DNA from: Bursaphelenchus xylophilus
Lineage: Eukaryota; Nematoda; Chromadorea; Rhabditida; Aphelenchoididae
NCBI GenBank assembly: GCA_904066235.2
Contig: CAJFCV020000003.1
Coordinates: 4,898,001-4,962,000 of the forward strand
Reading direction: 5' to 3'
DNA: 64,000 bases
Below are positions 10,942 through 28,400 of this stretch, piece by piece (the stretch's first letter is position 1; every line of letters starts with the position of its first letter). The notes under the pieces were generated by a model. It ran no database searches and was not told the origin of the DNA. It saw nothing but the letters and a program-made list of their open reading frames with translations. Both the position numbers and the translations under genes were made by a program.

Positions 10942-12347
10942 ATGGAGACGGCCGCAGTCGAGGACACGATGGTCTTCGAGCCCAAGGACTACGAAGAACA
11001 GTTTGATGGAGAGGCCTACCTGGAACATTTCTACTCCAAGTAAGCGCCTTTTCGATTCTCTTTTGCAGCAACATTGCCATCTACAAACCTTGCTGTTTAG
11101 AGAGGCCATAAAAGACGGTACCCGTTTGTGTCTGTTTGCCCTCCCCACCTTTGCTGCCCTCCTTCGTAAGGCCTGTCCTCCAGAAGAACGTCTAAGACTT
11201 CTGGATGTAGGTGCTGGGCCTACTGTTTACTCGGCTGTGTGCTTTCGAAATGTTGTTGATCAGATCTTCCTGTCTGATTTTCTGCAACAAAATCTCAACC
11301 ATCTCGATGACTGGGTTAAGGAAAAACGGGCGTTTGATTGGAGACCGGTAATCAAAACCATCGCGAGGCAATTGAACTTTCTTTATATTATATTATCTAC
11401 AGTATATTAATCTTATTGCTAATTCTGTAAAATTTAGATGCGAAGGTCAAGAGACATATCCAGATCCTTGTGAAGTCATGGAACGGGAAGCCAGGAGTGC
11501 CGTTCTGAAGGGCGGAGTGATCAGAAGTAATGTGCATGACAAGGACGTTCTCCTCGATCTGCCCGAGAAGCTGGAGCCCTTCGATGCCATTGTTTCCGTC
11601 TTCTGTCTCGAGTCTGCTTGTACTGAACAGGAAGAATACGTAAATGCTTTCGCTAATATTGTAAGTTCTCGCTGCTTTTTTGATGTTTACTTTTAAACGC
11701 CTCAAGAAAAGTACGCAATTCTGTGCACAAAATCTTTGAATTTACCGAAATTTAACTCTTCTTGCAAGAGGTTTGACCGCCTCAGATCCCAGCATTTTTT
11801 TATCTGTAAACAAAAGGTATCAATGTCAGCTTTGTTCTCTCGCAACAAAGTCAAAAGTCAAAGTCAAAAGTTTCGGGGGATTAAAGGTGCCAATTGGTTT
11901 GATTATCTTCCGGGATGACGTAATACCCGGAGGCGGATTGCAACCAGAGATCTCGAAGGACCTCCAATTAATATAATTTATAGAGATCCGTTCAAAGAAA
12001 AGCCGGTTTCCAAATGTTGTTTGCATTTAATGCATTGATGACATATGTTTTCTGTCATTTCACTGAATACTCCAAATGATACAATAAAAAATTTTTTAAG
12101 CTACTTTGATTTTCAGGTATCTCTCCTCCGACCAGGCGGATATCTGATCATTGGATCCGTGATCGACGACGATTGTTATACGTCTGGGATCAATGCTGAT
12201 GGCCGCGCAACCTTCTTCACTTTACTTCCGTTGACTGAGGAACAAGTACTGAGTTCCTTCGCCAAGAATAAGTTGGATATTGTGCATTGTTTGAGCTTAC
12301 CGAACGAAGGAGTTTGCTTTTTGATGGGCCGAAAGCGAATTGAATGA
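10942..12347 (+). CDS. NNMT/PNMT/TEMT-family small-molecule N-methyltransferase
   Basis: Four exons (10942-11039, 11101-11367, 11438-11660, 12117-12347) give 272 residues; mammalian NNMT has 264. The enzyme transfers a methyl group from S-adenosylmethionine to the nitrogen of a small amine such as nicotinamide. Family features are the N-terminal FDGEAYLEHFYSK (compare F.P..YL..YY), the SAM motif I LLDVGAGPTVYSA (about residues 74-86), the acidic post-motif LSDFLQQNLNHLDDWV, FDWRPVI, an LESAC segment, and LLRPGGYLIIGSVIDD near the C-terminus. The substrate cannot be told from sequence. Intron 2 (11368-11437) fits the reading frame only with a GC donor (AG|GCAATT), a rare but real class. Intron 3 is 456 nt, long for this window. 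Confidence 0.85.
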
Positions 12348-13612
12348 TCTCCCCTCTTCATGACGCATCACTTAGGCCTTCCTTTATTTACCAAACAGTA
12401 TTGACTTTGGGTTGGATTGTAACAATAAATTGTTTCATAAATCAATGTTTTATACGAATTAATCAAAGAATAGGGTCCTTCGTATTCAGTCTCCCTTCGA
12501 AAATAAATCTTGCATCATCAAATTTGAATAAATATTTATATAAACGATGGAAACAATCTATTTTTCTCCCGAATATGTGCTTCGCAGACAACCCCGCAAA
12601 GCGTTCCAAAATTTCTCTTTATCAGCCACAGAAAAATCCGAGCCGAAACATGAGCTAACCTCAAACTTGGGTTAATAAACCGAAGATGTCCCCTCATTCT
12701 CGGCTCTTCCCTTTTTACAAGCCGCGAAAAGAGCTGGGGAACCCCTCTTTTCGGGAGTTAATTCGCTTCTCTAGCGTTATTTCTACCGCTGCAAACATTC
12801 CCCACGTCTTTGCTTCCATAATCGTCTCATCTATTTGCCCGCTCACTCTTCTTTCTCTTTTCTCACGAGGTCCGTCGCAAAGGCACGTTTGAATAGTCTC
12901 TGTTTCCCTGACCGATCTCTTTCGTTTCCACGTTCTCTTTCACCAACATAAATTGCATGGCGCCCTAGCGTCAAATTTGGTCCGAGCACCCTTTATCAAA
13001 TTGTAGATAAGGGGTCTGTGGAGGAAATACGTCCTTTCTTGGGCACAATTATGTAAAATACAATTCAATTTTATTCTCACTTTATTACAAACGTTACGCA
13101 AAAGGCATTTGGAAAGTAAAATAACAAAAATCTGGGAGTTGGGAATCCCCTTGGAACAAGCAAGTCTCAATCACAACAAAAATTACATTTAGTTTCACCT
13201 TAACAACCAATTTACATCAACTTTTCAGTAATCAGCCAAAAAATTAGAATTACAATTTGAGACGAAAAAAGTTTGATAGGAGATATTCAAAGGGGATGTG
13301 AAAGATCGCTAACAGTATTCAATTAAATAAACAACATCTACCAACTATCTATACATGTCAGACACACTTACACCTAGCCATATAACTTTTACAATATTAC
13401 AAGATAAAAAAGGACGATCAACAGAGAAGGAGAAGAAGACCATTCTTTTGGTGCGAACCCGTTCCACAATTCGGAATCCATTAACCGCGATCAACTGAAA
13501 GTACTCTTTTATAATCGGCCAGTGATTAAAAAGTTTACGGAAGCAAAGATCCATTTCCAAGAAAAAATTGGGCTTCGGATTAACTAAATGTCAACAAAAA
13601 CAAGAAAACTCC
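12348..13612. other. Intergenic and 3' UTR sequence
   Basis: These are the 3' flanks of two convergent genes, the methyltransferase (+) and PP1 (-). On the minus strand AATAAA-type signals sit near 13070-13086, which would give PP1 a 3' UTR of about 0.5 kb. No gene seen. Confidence 0.5.
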
Positions 13613-15018
<1,406 letters not shown>

Positions 15019-18000
15019 TTCTCAAATTTGAGGGTACTACAACCAGATTTATGTCGGACTTGACCCTGAAATCGCACCGATATGATCGAGCAACAAACGT
15101 TTGAGGCCAAAGCAAAGAAATTGCACTCGATCGCGAGAAGAAAAAAGCTTGTGACGGAATGCCAATGATTAAGTTCAACCAATTTTTCGTGACGAGACAT
15201 GAAGGAATGAAAGAATTAATTAGAGGGAGATTTAATTTTCACAGAATACTGACACCCCACAACGCAGTTTCTTCCCACACGGTTATAGAAAATGGACTCG
15301 CGTAAACAAGGGCAAATACGGTGCAACAATATAGGCGCGGAATTTTGAAGTAAACGACAAAAGCCAAACGGAAATACGTCGCGGCCGACGCGCATTTTGA
15401 CTCAACACCCCCTCCGCAAGCAAAGCAGTGTTAGGAATTGGCAGAATAAGGTCGACAGCACAGTCACCTCAAGCGAAAACCGGCCGACATCCCGAAGAGA
15501 CGAAGGAGTCTCTGCGAGAGAACCACCAGCGAAGAATCCCCGAGCTTCGGAGGGATTCTGAAGCTGGTCGTAAGGTCACGAGGTCATCTGAATCCCCACT
15601 TGAACGCGGGCCCCAGAAGACTTCTCGAAAGCGCCCTTAAAGCGGGGCAGATTTAAGGAGGCTGGGGAGTGAATCTCTCTGTTTTTTCGTAGTGTCAGAA
15701 GGTTTTGTGGGGCGTGAAGGATGAGAAAAAGAGAGAGAAGAACACGCAGCTGTGCCCGTCCTGTTCTCTTCGACTTGGCCCTGCATTGGACCGCGTCTCT
15801 CGGCCCAAACGATGTCGCGGTCGTTTCGCCAAAAAACTTTTATGAAAAAAATGTCTTCTGCCGTCACTTCCCGTCTGCCCGGCTGCGCCCTCACGGCCGC
15901 TCGTGCTGCCTCGGCGTCGTCGATTGGCTCCATTCAGCGGATTCGGAATCGCAAAAACATTGTTTGGAGCGGCGGCGAACGGAAAACAAATCGTCGACGG
16001 TCTGCGTGGGGACATGAATTGGCCGTTTTCGACAATCCCCGCAGGGCCGTTTGACCTCAAAATGAATAAAAAATTGTTAAAACCACTTCAACTTACGATT
16101 CGCATAGCAGCAGAAAGCGGCCTAAAAAGTAATTAATTTGGAAATTGAAACAACCCCGTTGCTTTAAATCATAAAACCCCAAGAGTATCCACAATTACAT
16201 TTTCAACCAGGAACGAAAGGGTTTCACCCGAAGAACGTGTGGGTAACATCAAATGGAGTACGTGGGTGCACAGGTAAGGTGAGAAGAGTGTCCAATACAC
16301 CGGAGATACGAAGGGAAGGAGCAAGGTAAAAGGAGGCGGTTTCGCCTTTTCTGAACGCCCGAATAATCGGGATGTCGTTTCTAACAAGGTCCCAAGTAAT
16401 CTTTTAGCTTATTTTTTGTCTGGCTGTCTACGAACTTAGGTTCAAAACATCTAAATCAAATTTATATTAGCCGTACTAAAAAGAAAAAACAGTATTTTAA
16501 TGTCGTGGGAAGTTTATGCTAATACTTTCTTTTCCTACTAACAGTAATCATAACAAAGGAATGTGTAAATGGCAGTCGGCCAAGGTCAGTGGTAAGAATA
16601 TAAAAAACAAAAAACGAAGCCGTCAATACCCCCTCGGGGGCTTTATTAATCCGAATGATGAAACGACCTCCATGTCGTCGGTATGGAAAGCGGATGTACA
16701 TACTTATGCGATAACTACTGGCATTTCCACTTCTCTTACACCCTGTTTACACCGGACGATTAATCTGAGAGGAGGCAGTCAAACATAAAAGACAGTAAAA
16801 GTGGATGATGACAATAACAAGTGTAATAAACAAAAGAAAATCATCACTGTAGAACAAAGATTGGTAAGCATAGATGTTAGTGGGCCCTCTCGAATACTTT
16901 AGACACACACAGAACACAATTGAGAAAGTTGGTGCACAACTGATGGTTACTTAACAAATCCCATAATTAATCCTACGATTACGTAGAAGTTTGTGGTCAT
17001 AACTCTCCAGTAATCATTGTGGTAATGTTTTGACGGTAATAACCTAATTACAGTCTCTGTTAGCATATGACACAGCCACAGTTCTCGTGGTCACCTGGTT
17101 TTATCACTTCAGTTGTATTCTTGTATTATCCATGACTGTCAGCTATACCTTTTGTTACAAATGCTTTTATTTATCGAATAAACCTCTCAAATCTACTACC
17201 AGCCAGTCTCTGAAGGAGTTTGTTTATTTGCTTATATACAGAATAGTAAGTCAACTTTTATCTCTTCTTTTATCAGCTCTTTTTCCAGCTCCACAGTAAT
17301 GTTGTGGTCTAAAACAATACTGCTTTGCGTGACCGGTCTCTGATGACTACTCTCAAATGCCAAGACTTCGAATTCCGTATTTGCCCTGGAGTTGTTTCGT
17401 AATTGTTTAGCGCCTTTTTGGGGGCGAAAAGTAAGAGTAATAAATAAAAACAAACAAAGTGCAAGAAAAGAACGTCAAAAGAGTAAAGGCGTCGCTGAAG
17501 CGAGGTTGGCTGTCGCTGAAGCGAAGCGATTTTTGTGTGGACTTTGAGGAAAAGAGATGGGAAAAGAGACACGTGCTTTCTTCCTTTCGTTCCAGTCATT
17601 TGTTATACCACCCGACGATTCCGTCTTCAGGCATAACTCCATGTATGTTTAAAATCAGATCCCATTCACAAAATGACGAGGTCGCAAATGACGTAGTTCG
17701 GTGTAAAGTGTCTATAGTGTAAAATTGACTGTCTTGGAAGACCTCTCCACTTTATTTTCCACCATTCCTCTTCTGTGCAACTGCTTCAGTTACTGGGTTG
17801 TGACAAAAATTGTAAATAAAAATAAGTTTTTGACTTTTGTTCAAATTTATTGTTGTCGCATCCCGAATATTTATATTCGATTCCCTCGTTTTTCGTTCTA
17901 TTTTTTTCTCGAGGCTTTTGGGTCATGAGACTGGAGAAAGTGGGAAGCGAGAGAGTGGGCGGACGGGGGAGAGCGGGCAGAGAAAGGAAAAGCGACAAAG

Positions 18001-19528
18001 CGTGCGTCGCTTTTCCGCGATCAGCTGATCCGAGCTTTATTTGGACGGCTTGTCGGATGGCTCCCCATGACTTCGGGCGGTGGAACTGCAAAATTATGCA
18101 TAAGCATCTCCTTTATGCATTCACTTTTCGTCATCTCCGTTTTCCTCACTTTTTGCTCTAAACTCCACGAAAAACCCGTGTCAATATCGAATTTTTGATT
18201 TGAGAAATTGGTAAATTACCGTTGGTTGTATGTAACAATGTCCACTACACTTGTCTGGAGCGTTCTCGAGTGTCCTTGTCCCCCTTTTCATCCGAAATTT
18301 TTTATTTTTACGCTCATTTCTCCTTACAAAAACCCGCGGATAAGTCCTGTTGTGCGTATCTATGTTTTTGACTTCGGCTTCTCGACCGCTTTGTATTCGC
18401 ATTATCTAGACTCCTATTGCTTCGACAATCCGGTAATTAAATTATTTTGGATTTTTTTATTTTTAGGTAACAACCAGCAACCTGTTGTTGTTTAGTTCGG
18501 CTTATACGGAGATGATCGGATATTTTCAATTTATCGTCAGACTTTTTCGTATTTTTATGGCTTGATTTTTTTGGAAATGGCCACATCTGACGGTTTTTCC
18601 AATTTTTTGATCGATATTACCTAAAATCTTTCCAAAATTTAATTTCCGAACGAAGACCGCCGTTTTTTATCAAGATCATTTTCCCATTCTCACCGATCCT
18701 TTCGAATTGATGTCAATTCCGGTTTCTTTAGTCCGGGCATGAATAATATCGGATATGCGGAGTTTTAAACTGTTTTTTGAAGGAACAGGACGGCTGTCCG
18801 AGGCGATTGAGAGAGCTAGAGAATAAGATCTTCTCCTCGGGAACCGTTTTTCGTGTTTATTTTTTGTCTCATTAAAGCGCTTCGAAGCGTCGATAAATAT
18901 TTGAAAAAAGGATTCGTTATCAATCATGCGGGGGACCGTATTTTTGGTTCTCACGCGCTGAAATCAACCCAAAATTCACAATAAACAGTCCTTTTTTGGT
19001 GATCTTGACGCCCGTAAAGGCGCTTCCTCTTGGATTCTTTATTATGTTTGATTGTTATCTATTTTTATTGAGGTATTTGATTACGCCATGCAGTAGCTTT
19101 GTACAAAGTTTATGTAATATTGTTTGTTTATTGCAGAATTATAGACAATGTGGGTCACGCATGAGATAAGTGTAATGTCATGTGGGTTTCGTCATAAGCG
19201 TGCAATGTGGTGACGAAATCTTTCATGGACAACGTTCCTTCCTTCTTTTTTTTGATAAGACGGCAAGATAACAGTTCAACGCAGAGTTCTCTGCTATTTA
19301 TCCATCTCATTATAGGTCTTCCCACCTAGTTTTTGTCTATTTGCAAGCAGGTTTCCTTTTTCCGTGAACCGCGTGTTTGTCCGGCTTTGGGAGATTAAAT
19401 TTTTTTATTTTACAGAAATAAATCCAGACGAAAATATCAGAAATTTATAACAGATCCAGTACAACCTCAATCCCCACCTCATCCTCAACCTCACAGTCAC
19501 ATTCTGAGAGCACAAAGTGCACAATATT
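15019..19528. other. Intergenic region between divergent PP1 and BCAS3 genes
   Basis: These 4.5 kb show no gene I can defend. The 15.4-16.05 kb part is GC-rich and open in several frames. One plus-strand frame from about 15812 begins MSRSFRQ and continues KKMSSAVTSRLPGCALTAAR, like a mitochondrial presequence, but no downstream exon follows. A direct repeat of GTCGCTGAAGCGA occurs near 17491 and 17512. A perfect 11-bp hairpin lies at 17986-18016. The region probably holds promoters and 5' UTR sequence of both genes. Confidence 0.45.
17986..18016. repeat. Perfect 11-bp inverted repeat (hairpin)
   Basis: GGAAAAGCGAC (17986-17996) and its exact complement GTCGCTTTTCC (18006-18016) flank a 9-nt loop. 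A CAGCTG E-box-like site follows within 10 bp. It does not match the histone 3' stem-loop consensus. Confidence 0.6.
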
Positions 19529-22453
<2,925 letters not shown>

Positions 22454-25400
22454 AACGTGTATATATATAGAGAAACATGTAGAGCTATTTGTCACTACGT
22501 CAGTTTCATTTGTAGATTCGCATATTTTATAACATTCGATTTGTAAAAGGGTAATTTGAATATAACAACATTCGAGATATAAAGGATAACTCATTTTGAA
22601 TGTTGTTTTGGACTGGTTACCCCTCATATTGTATGATATAATACTTTATATAATTTTGAATTCTTTCCTCTTTCTAATATGGGTATTTATCCTTCCTCTA
22701 GAGTAATTTGGACGAAGAAAAACGAAAAAAAACTACCAAAATACACCTCACTTTTATGTCTTGTCTATAAAGTCCGGATTGACGTTGTGTTGAGTGTAGC
22801 TTACAGTAATTCAGGAATAATTTGATAAATCAATTTTTTCAACGTTGGCTGAAATTGTTTTAGTATCAATGTTTGGCAAGATTATTGCCAAGTTCAATGT
22901 AAACCCATAAAAGTCCCAAATGAAATCCCATTTTTGACTTGATAATTAAGTTTTTTGGCGCGAGATCTAAGACTTTTATTGTCTTATACACCGACTTTAT
23001 GTACCCCGTAATTCCGGTCATAAAATCAGAATTGGATTGACTTTTTCCTTTGCCTGAAACGGCACTGTGCATTCGAAAAAAAAGAAATGGGAAATATGCA
23101 TTTTTATTGTTTCTGGCCCAAAAGGAATGAAACAAATTGCAAATGTTGCCTTTTCTGAGTCCAAGAAGCATATCACAACTACTGTAACATAATTGGATGG
23201 GGAGGTTTTGATGTTTTCGTCCGGTTTTAGGCTTGCAAGCTAAATGATGACATTATAGGTAATACTTTTGCATGATTCTGACGTCTTTTCTTTTGATCTT
23301 TGTCATAAAATACGTCCTTTCTTGATTTTGTCCACCTACACACAATACTAGACCTTAATTTAGGTGAATATGATGTAAGTTCTACTCGTTCCGAATGTGT
23401 AAAGTATTCTGCAAATTAAAGTTCCCCTTCTGAAGACGACTCTTATGAATTTCTTGTCACTTTGGATGACTTTAAAGGAGAGTTTATTCGACTGAATGAA
23501 TGCCCGCAATTACTCGACCATTCAATGGGGCCGGAATTGACTCTCGAGATGCGTTTATAACATCTTTTATAACATCACAGGGGATTATATGTTCCTCTTT
23601 TTATGGAAATGACATGGTTCTGTCATGTTTGCCACAATGTTTGATTCTTTTATTTTTGTTTCTCCTATCTGGTTAGCTTATTTTCTGATCGAAATGTGCT
23701 TTTATTTCGGTTAATTCTTTTTTCGAAAAACTTTTTCGGCGCCGGCTCCACTGTCGGACCGAGGATATGGCCATTTATATGACATTTATCGTTAAAAGTG
23801 ATTTATTGTATTCAAAAAAGAGACATTGCACACTTTTGGGCAGCTGTGCGGGGATTATTTCTTCTCGTTTCTCTCTGTCTTTTGATCTCATTTATTATGT
23901 CCCTTTACTGTCAACTTTATACGACCTCCTTCCCTTTATTCTGGGCCTTGTTGTATTGTTGTTGGGTCATTCTCCGCCGTGATTAATGGGTTCTGGACAT
24001 TAGAACTGAATGATAAGATTAGTAGAGTTTTGGGAATTTTGAAATGAACTTGGAGGGAGAGAGTTTGGACATTATACTTGTCGTTAGAAGGGCACAAGTT
24101 TCATGCAATAAATCACCTTACTGTAACAATTAATTTGTGTTACAGTAACCCTGTGGAAAGCCTTACTCCTCTTCGATCTTTGGTTCAAAGCCCTTCCTCT
24201 CTTTTTAACTATTTGGAAGTGAAATTGAGATTAAATTACTCGGGTTTCATTAACTTGAATGACCTGGATTCTTCATTCTGAATGGAATCAATTACGTCAT
24301 CTTATGTAAAAGATCCCCGGAGGCACTTCTCTTTATGGGGATTTCATTGTGTGCTCCGTAGTAATTACCGTGCAATTTTCAGAGTAAAGGGAAAAAGAGG
24401 TTGGAATCAAATCCAGCGATTCTTTTCTTCTGAAACATATTTGGTTTAGGGAATTTTGGGGACATTTGAATTCGAATTGAGCTGTTTCCTTGTCCTTGTC
24501 GGCAGACTTTGGAGTCATAGCAATCAGTTTAGAAGCGAGGTACTCAAAAAATTTACCATCAAAATTATCAAAATGTCTAGAGATTACTGTAGAAATAGGT
24601 GAAGGTGTGTGAATGACCTTTCCAAAAGGATTATGAATATTGCTTGCTGAAACCAATTTCTCAAAAATTTGCCTGGCCATGATTCAGATTCTGTGCCTGG
24701 GACTGTTTCAAACAATCGTTTCTCTTTTCTCAGGTTTTGGGTGTTTGGAAAAATGATTCGGCCATCCCAATTCCATGGCCAAAAAGGTTGCATAAATCTT
24801 TCTCTGCAATTTGGGGCTACTGTAACTTCTCCTGTCTCAAATCACTCTGCATTTTTACCCGATTTTTTTTTTGCTTATTTCCAGGAAATAAGTATTATGG
24901 TGAATTAAATGCCTTTTGAATATTGTTTTCCCTCTCCGATTCTATTAAAAATAAGTCCAAGTTATTACTTTGTGTGGGTTCTTACTCTAATACTGCCTTG
25001 TTTTCTCTTTCTAACTTCTCTTCCAAGAGTTTTGAAGGCAACATTTCATCCGAATGTCATCCCGGCGACCCCTTCTGTCATCTATCTCTACACAAATAGC
25101 CATTGTCAGAATATTTTATCTCTCAAGATTGAGTGAATTTTTGGAAATTTATTTTTGTGTCCGATCTCCTGAGGGCATGCGGAAAAGGGGGAGAGAAACT
25201 CGAAAAAAGAGGTTCCATACAAGTCAATTTCATATCCGAAGAAGAATTCGTTTTCAATTTGTGAACCGATTAAAGTCAATTTACTTGGAGAGGGGACTTG
25301 CATTGCCTGAGGCTATCTTCAGACAGTTTTCCTTTCTCGAGAGGCCCCTTCCCTCAGGGTCGGATAAGAGTTTGGATACGGTAATCCTGAAGGGACGATC

Positions 25401-28400
25401 TTCCACTGCTTTTACTAATTGATATGTGGAGGGTGGGTACCTGCTTTTAGATGACATAATGACCGCTACCCTCCACTCTCCACCAACATAATCCCCCTGG
25501 AAAAGAGCGATCAAGTTTCTTTTGTTTTTCAGCCACTTTCCTCCTCTCCCCATGTTACATTGCATAATATTGACTTCGACCGCAAAACAAGTTCTCCTTT
25601 CGCATATTTGGGGATCAGAAGACGAAGAAAATCTTCGCAGTGAAATTCGTTTTTTGAGCAGGGAAAGAGAGAGAAATGTTTTGTTTGTTTATCTACTTGT
25701 TGGACCTTGTCCTGCGCGTTTTGTTCCTTCTCTTGCAGATCATTGAGGACAAGGTAAAAATAAATATACTTCTTTTTTTTTTAATCGACTCCAAATTTGG
25801 ACGAGTTTTGTGCGGAATTTCCGGGTCTTCAAGGGGGAAAGGGGGTGCAGACGAGATCCAAAAATGTTTGAACTGCGATTTGAAGCCGAAGGAAGTAGTT
25901 TGAGGACTTGTTCAGAGAAAATTTGGGTCATCTTGGGGCAGGTTATGAAGCTTATTGTTAACGGTCAAATGGCTGATGATTTCTTTTTATCATCATACAA
26001 TTTGACATTTCTCGGATTCTAAACTGCCAAAACGCTCCTTATTCTCCCTCTGCGGACTCTAGTATCAGATTCTAGATTACCGTTTTTCATTTACTTTCCT
26101 CTTATTCCGTTCCAAGCCAAGTTTAGAGTTTCCTCCACACAATATTTGTGAGTATTTCCCCTTCTGAATGACCTTGTGTTTGGCCCCTTTCTCAAGATTT
26201 CAAAGTGACCTTCCATTCGAAACGCCTCCTTTCAAGATAGTCTTGTAATTTATGAAGATTAAGGGGGATTTCCCTCTGACCTCCACGTTTTATAAATAAA
26301 ACCCGAACTAAAATTTGACTCTTTAGCTCATCCCTTACAGTAATTTTGATTGCAATCGATTTGAAATTAATTAGTCTCTTTGAATGAGGCTCTTTTGTCT
26401 GATGCGGCCTCGTTTTTAGGGAATTCAATTCCAAGAACATGTGGAATTCGAATCTGAATGGGACTGTCCACTCAGATGGACGCCGTTTTGTAGAAATGAC
26501 TTTCGATTTCAGTCAGTTTTGCATAAATCTAATTTGTTTCTGGTCTTGGATCTCGAATGCTCGCTCTTCCTCCCATTCCTCACCCTAAACGACTTTACAG
26601 TCAAGATCCAAACTTAAATCCCAAAACAAAAAAATGGGCCCATAAACGCGGCTGTCCCAAGATTTTATGCAGATTTATGGAGGGCCCTGATGAACAGTGG
26701 ATGAGTCAAAGACTTTGTTTTGGGGCTTATGAAGGTCAAGGAAGGGCGGACAGTCATTTCAGCCTTGCTGACTACCTTTTCTTCTTATTCTAGCCTTATT
26801 CGGACACTAAATTGACAAGTGTTATATCACGATAGTACCCCTTATAATCAAGTTGGACTTTTATAGTTATATTAGGCAGTAAACTTGTTTGTTTCAATAA
26901 TTATTATCTTCTTTCACCTTCTTCTGGACACCTCTCAATGTATAACCCCTCAAATCTTATATTTATAAGCTGATTTTATCCCTCCTCGGCTTGAATATTT
27001 CACTAAATGAATCCTAATTTTTCCCCTTTTTTTGCAGCCTTATGTCAAATTAGATTATTTTTGTTATAAAATACGCTTATCCCTTGGACGGCTTGTTACA
27101 AAATTCCATTAAAATCTTACTCTAATCTGAAGATTTGAAGGAATTGTGAAGGTCGTATAATTTGATTAAATTTTATTATTTTTGGAGAGGGAAGAGACCA
27201 TATCATGTTTTACATATCATGCCTCTTATCTTCACAAGTTTTATTTCTTTTTTTTGGTTACATTTCCTCAGGCTCCAAAGGTTGTTGGGGTCACTTTTTG
27301 AGAGTTAACACTTTCTTCAGCCTACCAGGCAATTTTTTTGATTTTTCTTGAAAATCTCAAATTTGGCGCGATTACCATTAAGACATTCGAAGGTGTCGTC
27401 ATAACCTTATATATTTCGAACTCCTCCTTTCTCTTTCACTCCCGAAAAGTTATAACCTTAAGAAGTGAGGATCCAATTAAATCTTATCCTCTTTTCTTTT
27501 TCGAAAAGTGTTAATGGTGCCTGAGGCAAGGTGAGACCGAAAATACCAGTTATCCTAACTTTATCTTTGTTATCAGATCGAAGCGAGTCTCATTATTATT
27601 TGCAAGTATTTACCCAAAAAGTCAGGCCTTTCTTTGTCTCGGATCACAGCGGGTGGGGGGAAAACAAGTTCAAGGTGAAGTTTGGGGGGTCAAGTGGGGA
27701 TTGGAGGTCAGCAAGAGGACTGGATTAATATTGATTTGGGTCGGAGTTACTCTAAAAAAATATTTTATTTTATTTCAAAATTAAAAAAATATAATACTTT
27801 GGATCATTTTTTGAACAGTTTTGATGATTAAAGACTTCCGATGACTAAAAAGGACTAAAATTGACTGTTAAAAAATAACCAAGGAAATGAATTAGTGTAA
27901 ATTGGAAAACGAGGTCATGGAAACTGCTTTTTCGACCAACGCAATAGTTTCAGAAGCGCTTCGATCTTTCTTATGACACCATCTGATCATTATTTCATGT
28001 GACAATTGTTGGTAAGATCATGTTGTTCTTGATATTATTGATCTTTATAACGTCGTAATAAGACTTAAAAACTCTGAGGAATGCCTTGAAAGTCCTTAAT
28101 AGGGTCCTTCTCTTTGTACTGTAACCCTTTATTCGCTCGGAATATTGGATTATATTTTAGGTGGAAGGGGTCATCAGAGAGCGCTTCATTCAGATTTCCC
28201 ATTCAGAGAAGAGAGTAAATTTACTTTTTATTCAAATCGATTTCCCTCCCCTCATAGTCAACAACCCGGCACTCCTTTTTTGACCGTATTTTAGCCATAT
28301 TATGGTTTCCTTTTTTACTAAATTTAAGTGAAAAATAAGCCCTAAAGCCATGTCCTTTTACATTGTTGATAATTATTTAATGATACAAACATTGTTCGGA

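Noticed and set aside
15637..16060. GC-rich open frames on both strands as a protein gene
   Set aside because: Several overlapping frames are open because of base composition. None has splice partners or family features.
17986..18016. Histone-type 3' stem-loop
   Set aside because: The stem and loop sequence do not match the histone consensus, and no histone gene is nearby.
24333..24680. 115-codon minus-strand frame
   Set aside because: No family feature and no splice partners; codon pattern not convincing.
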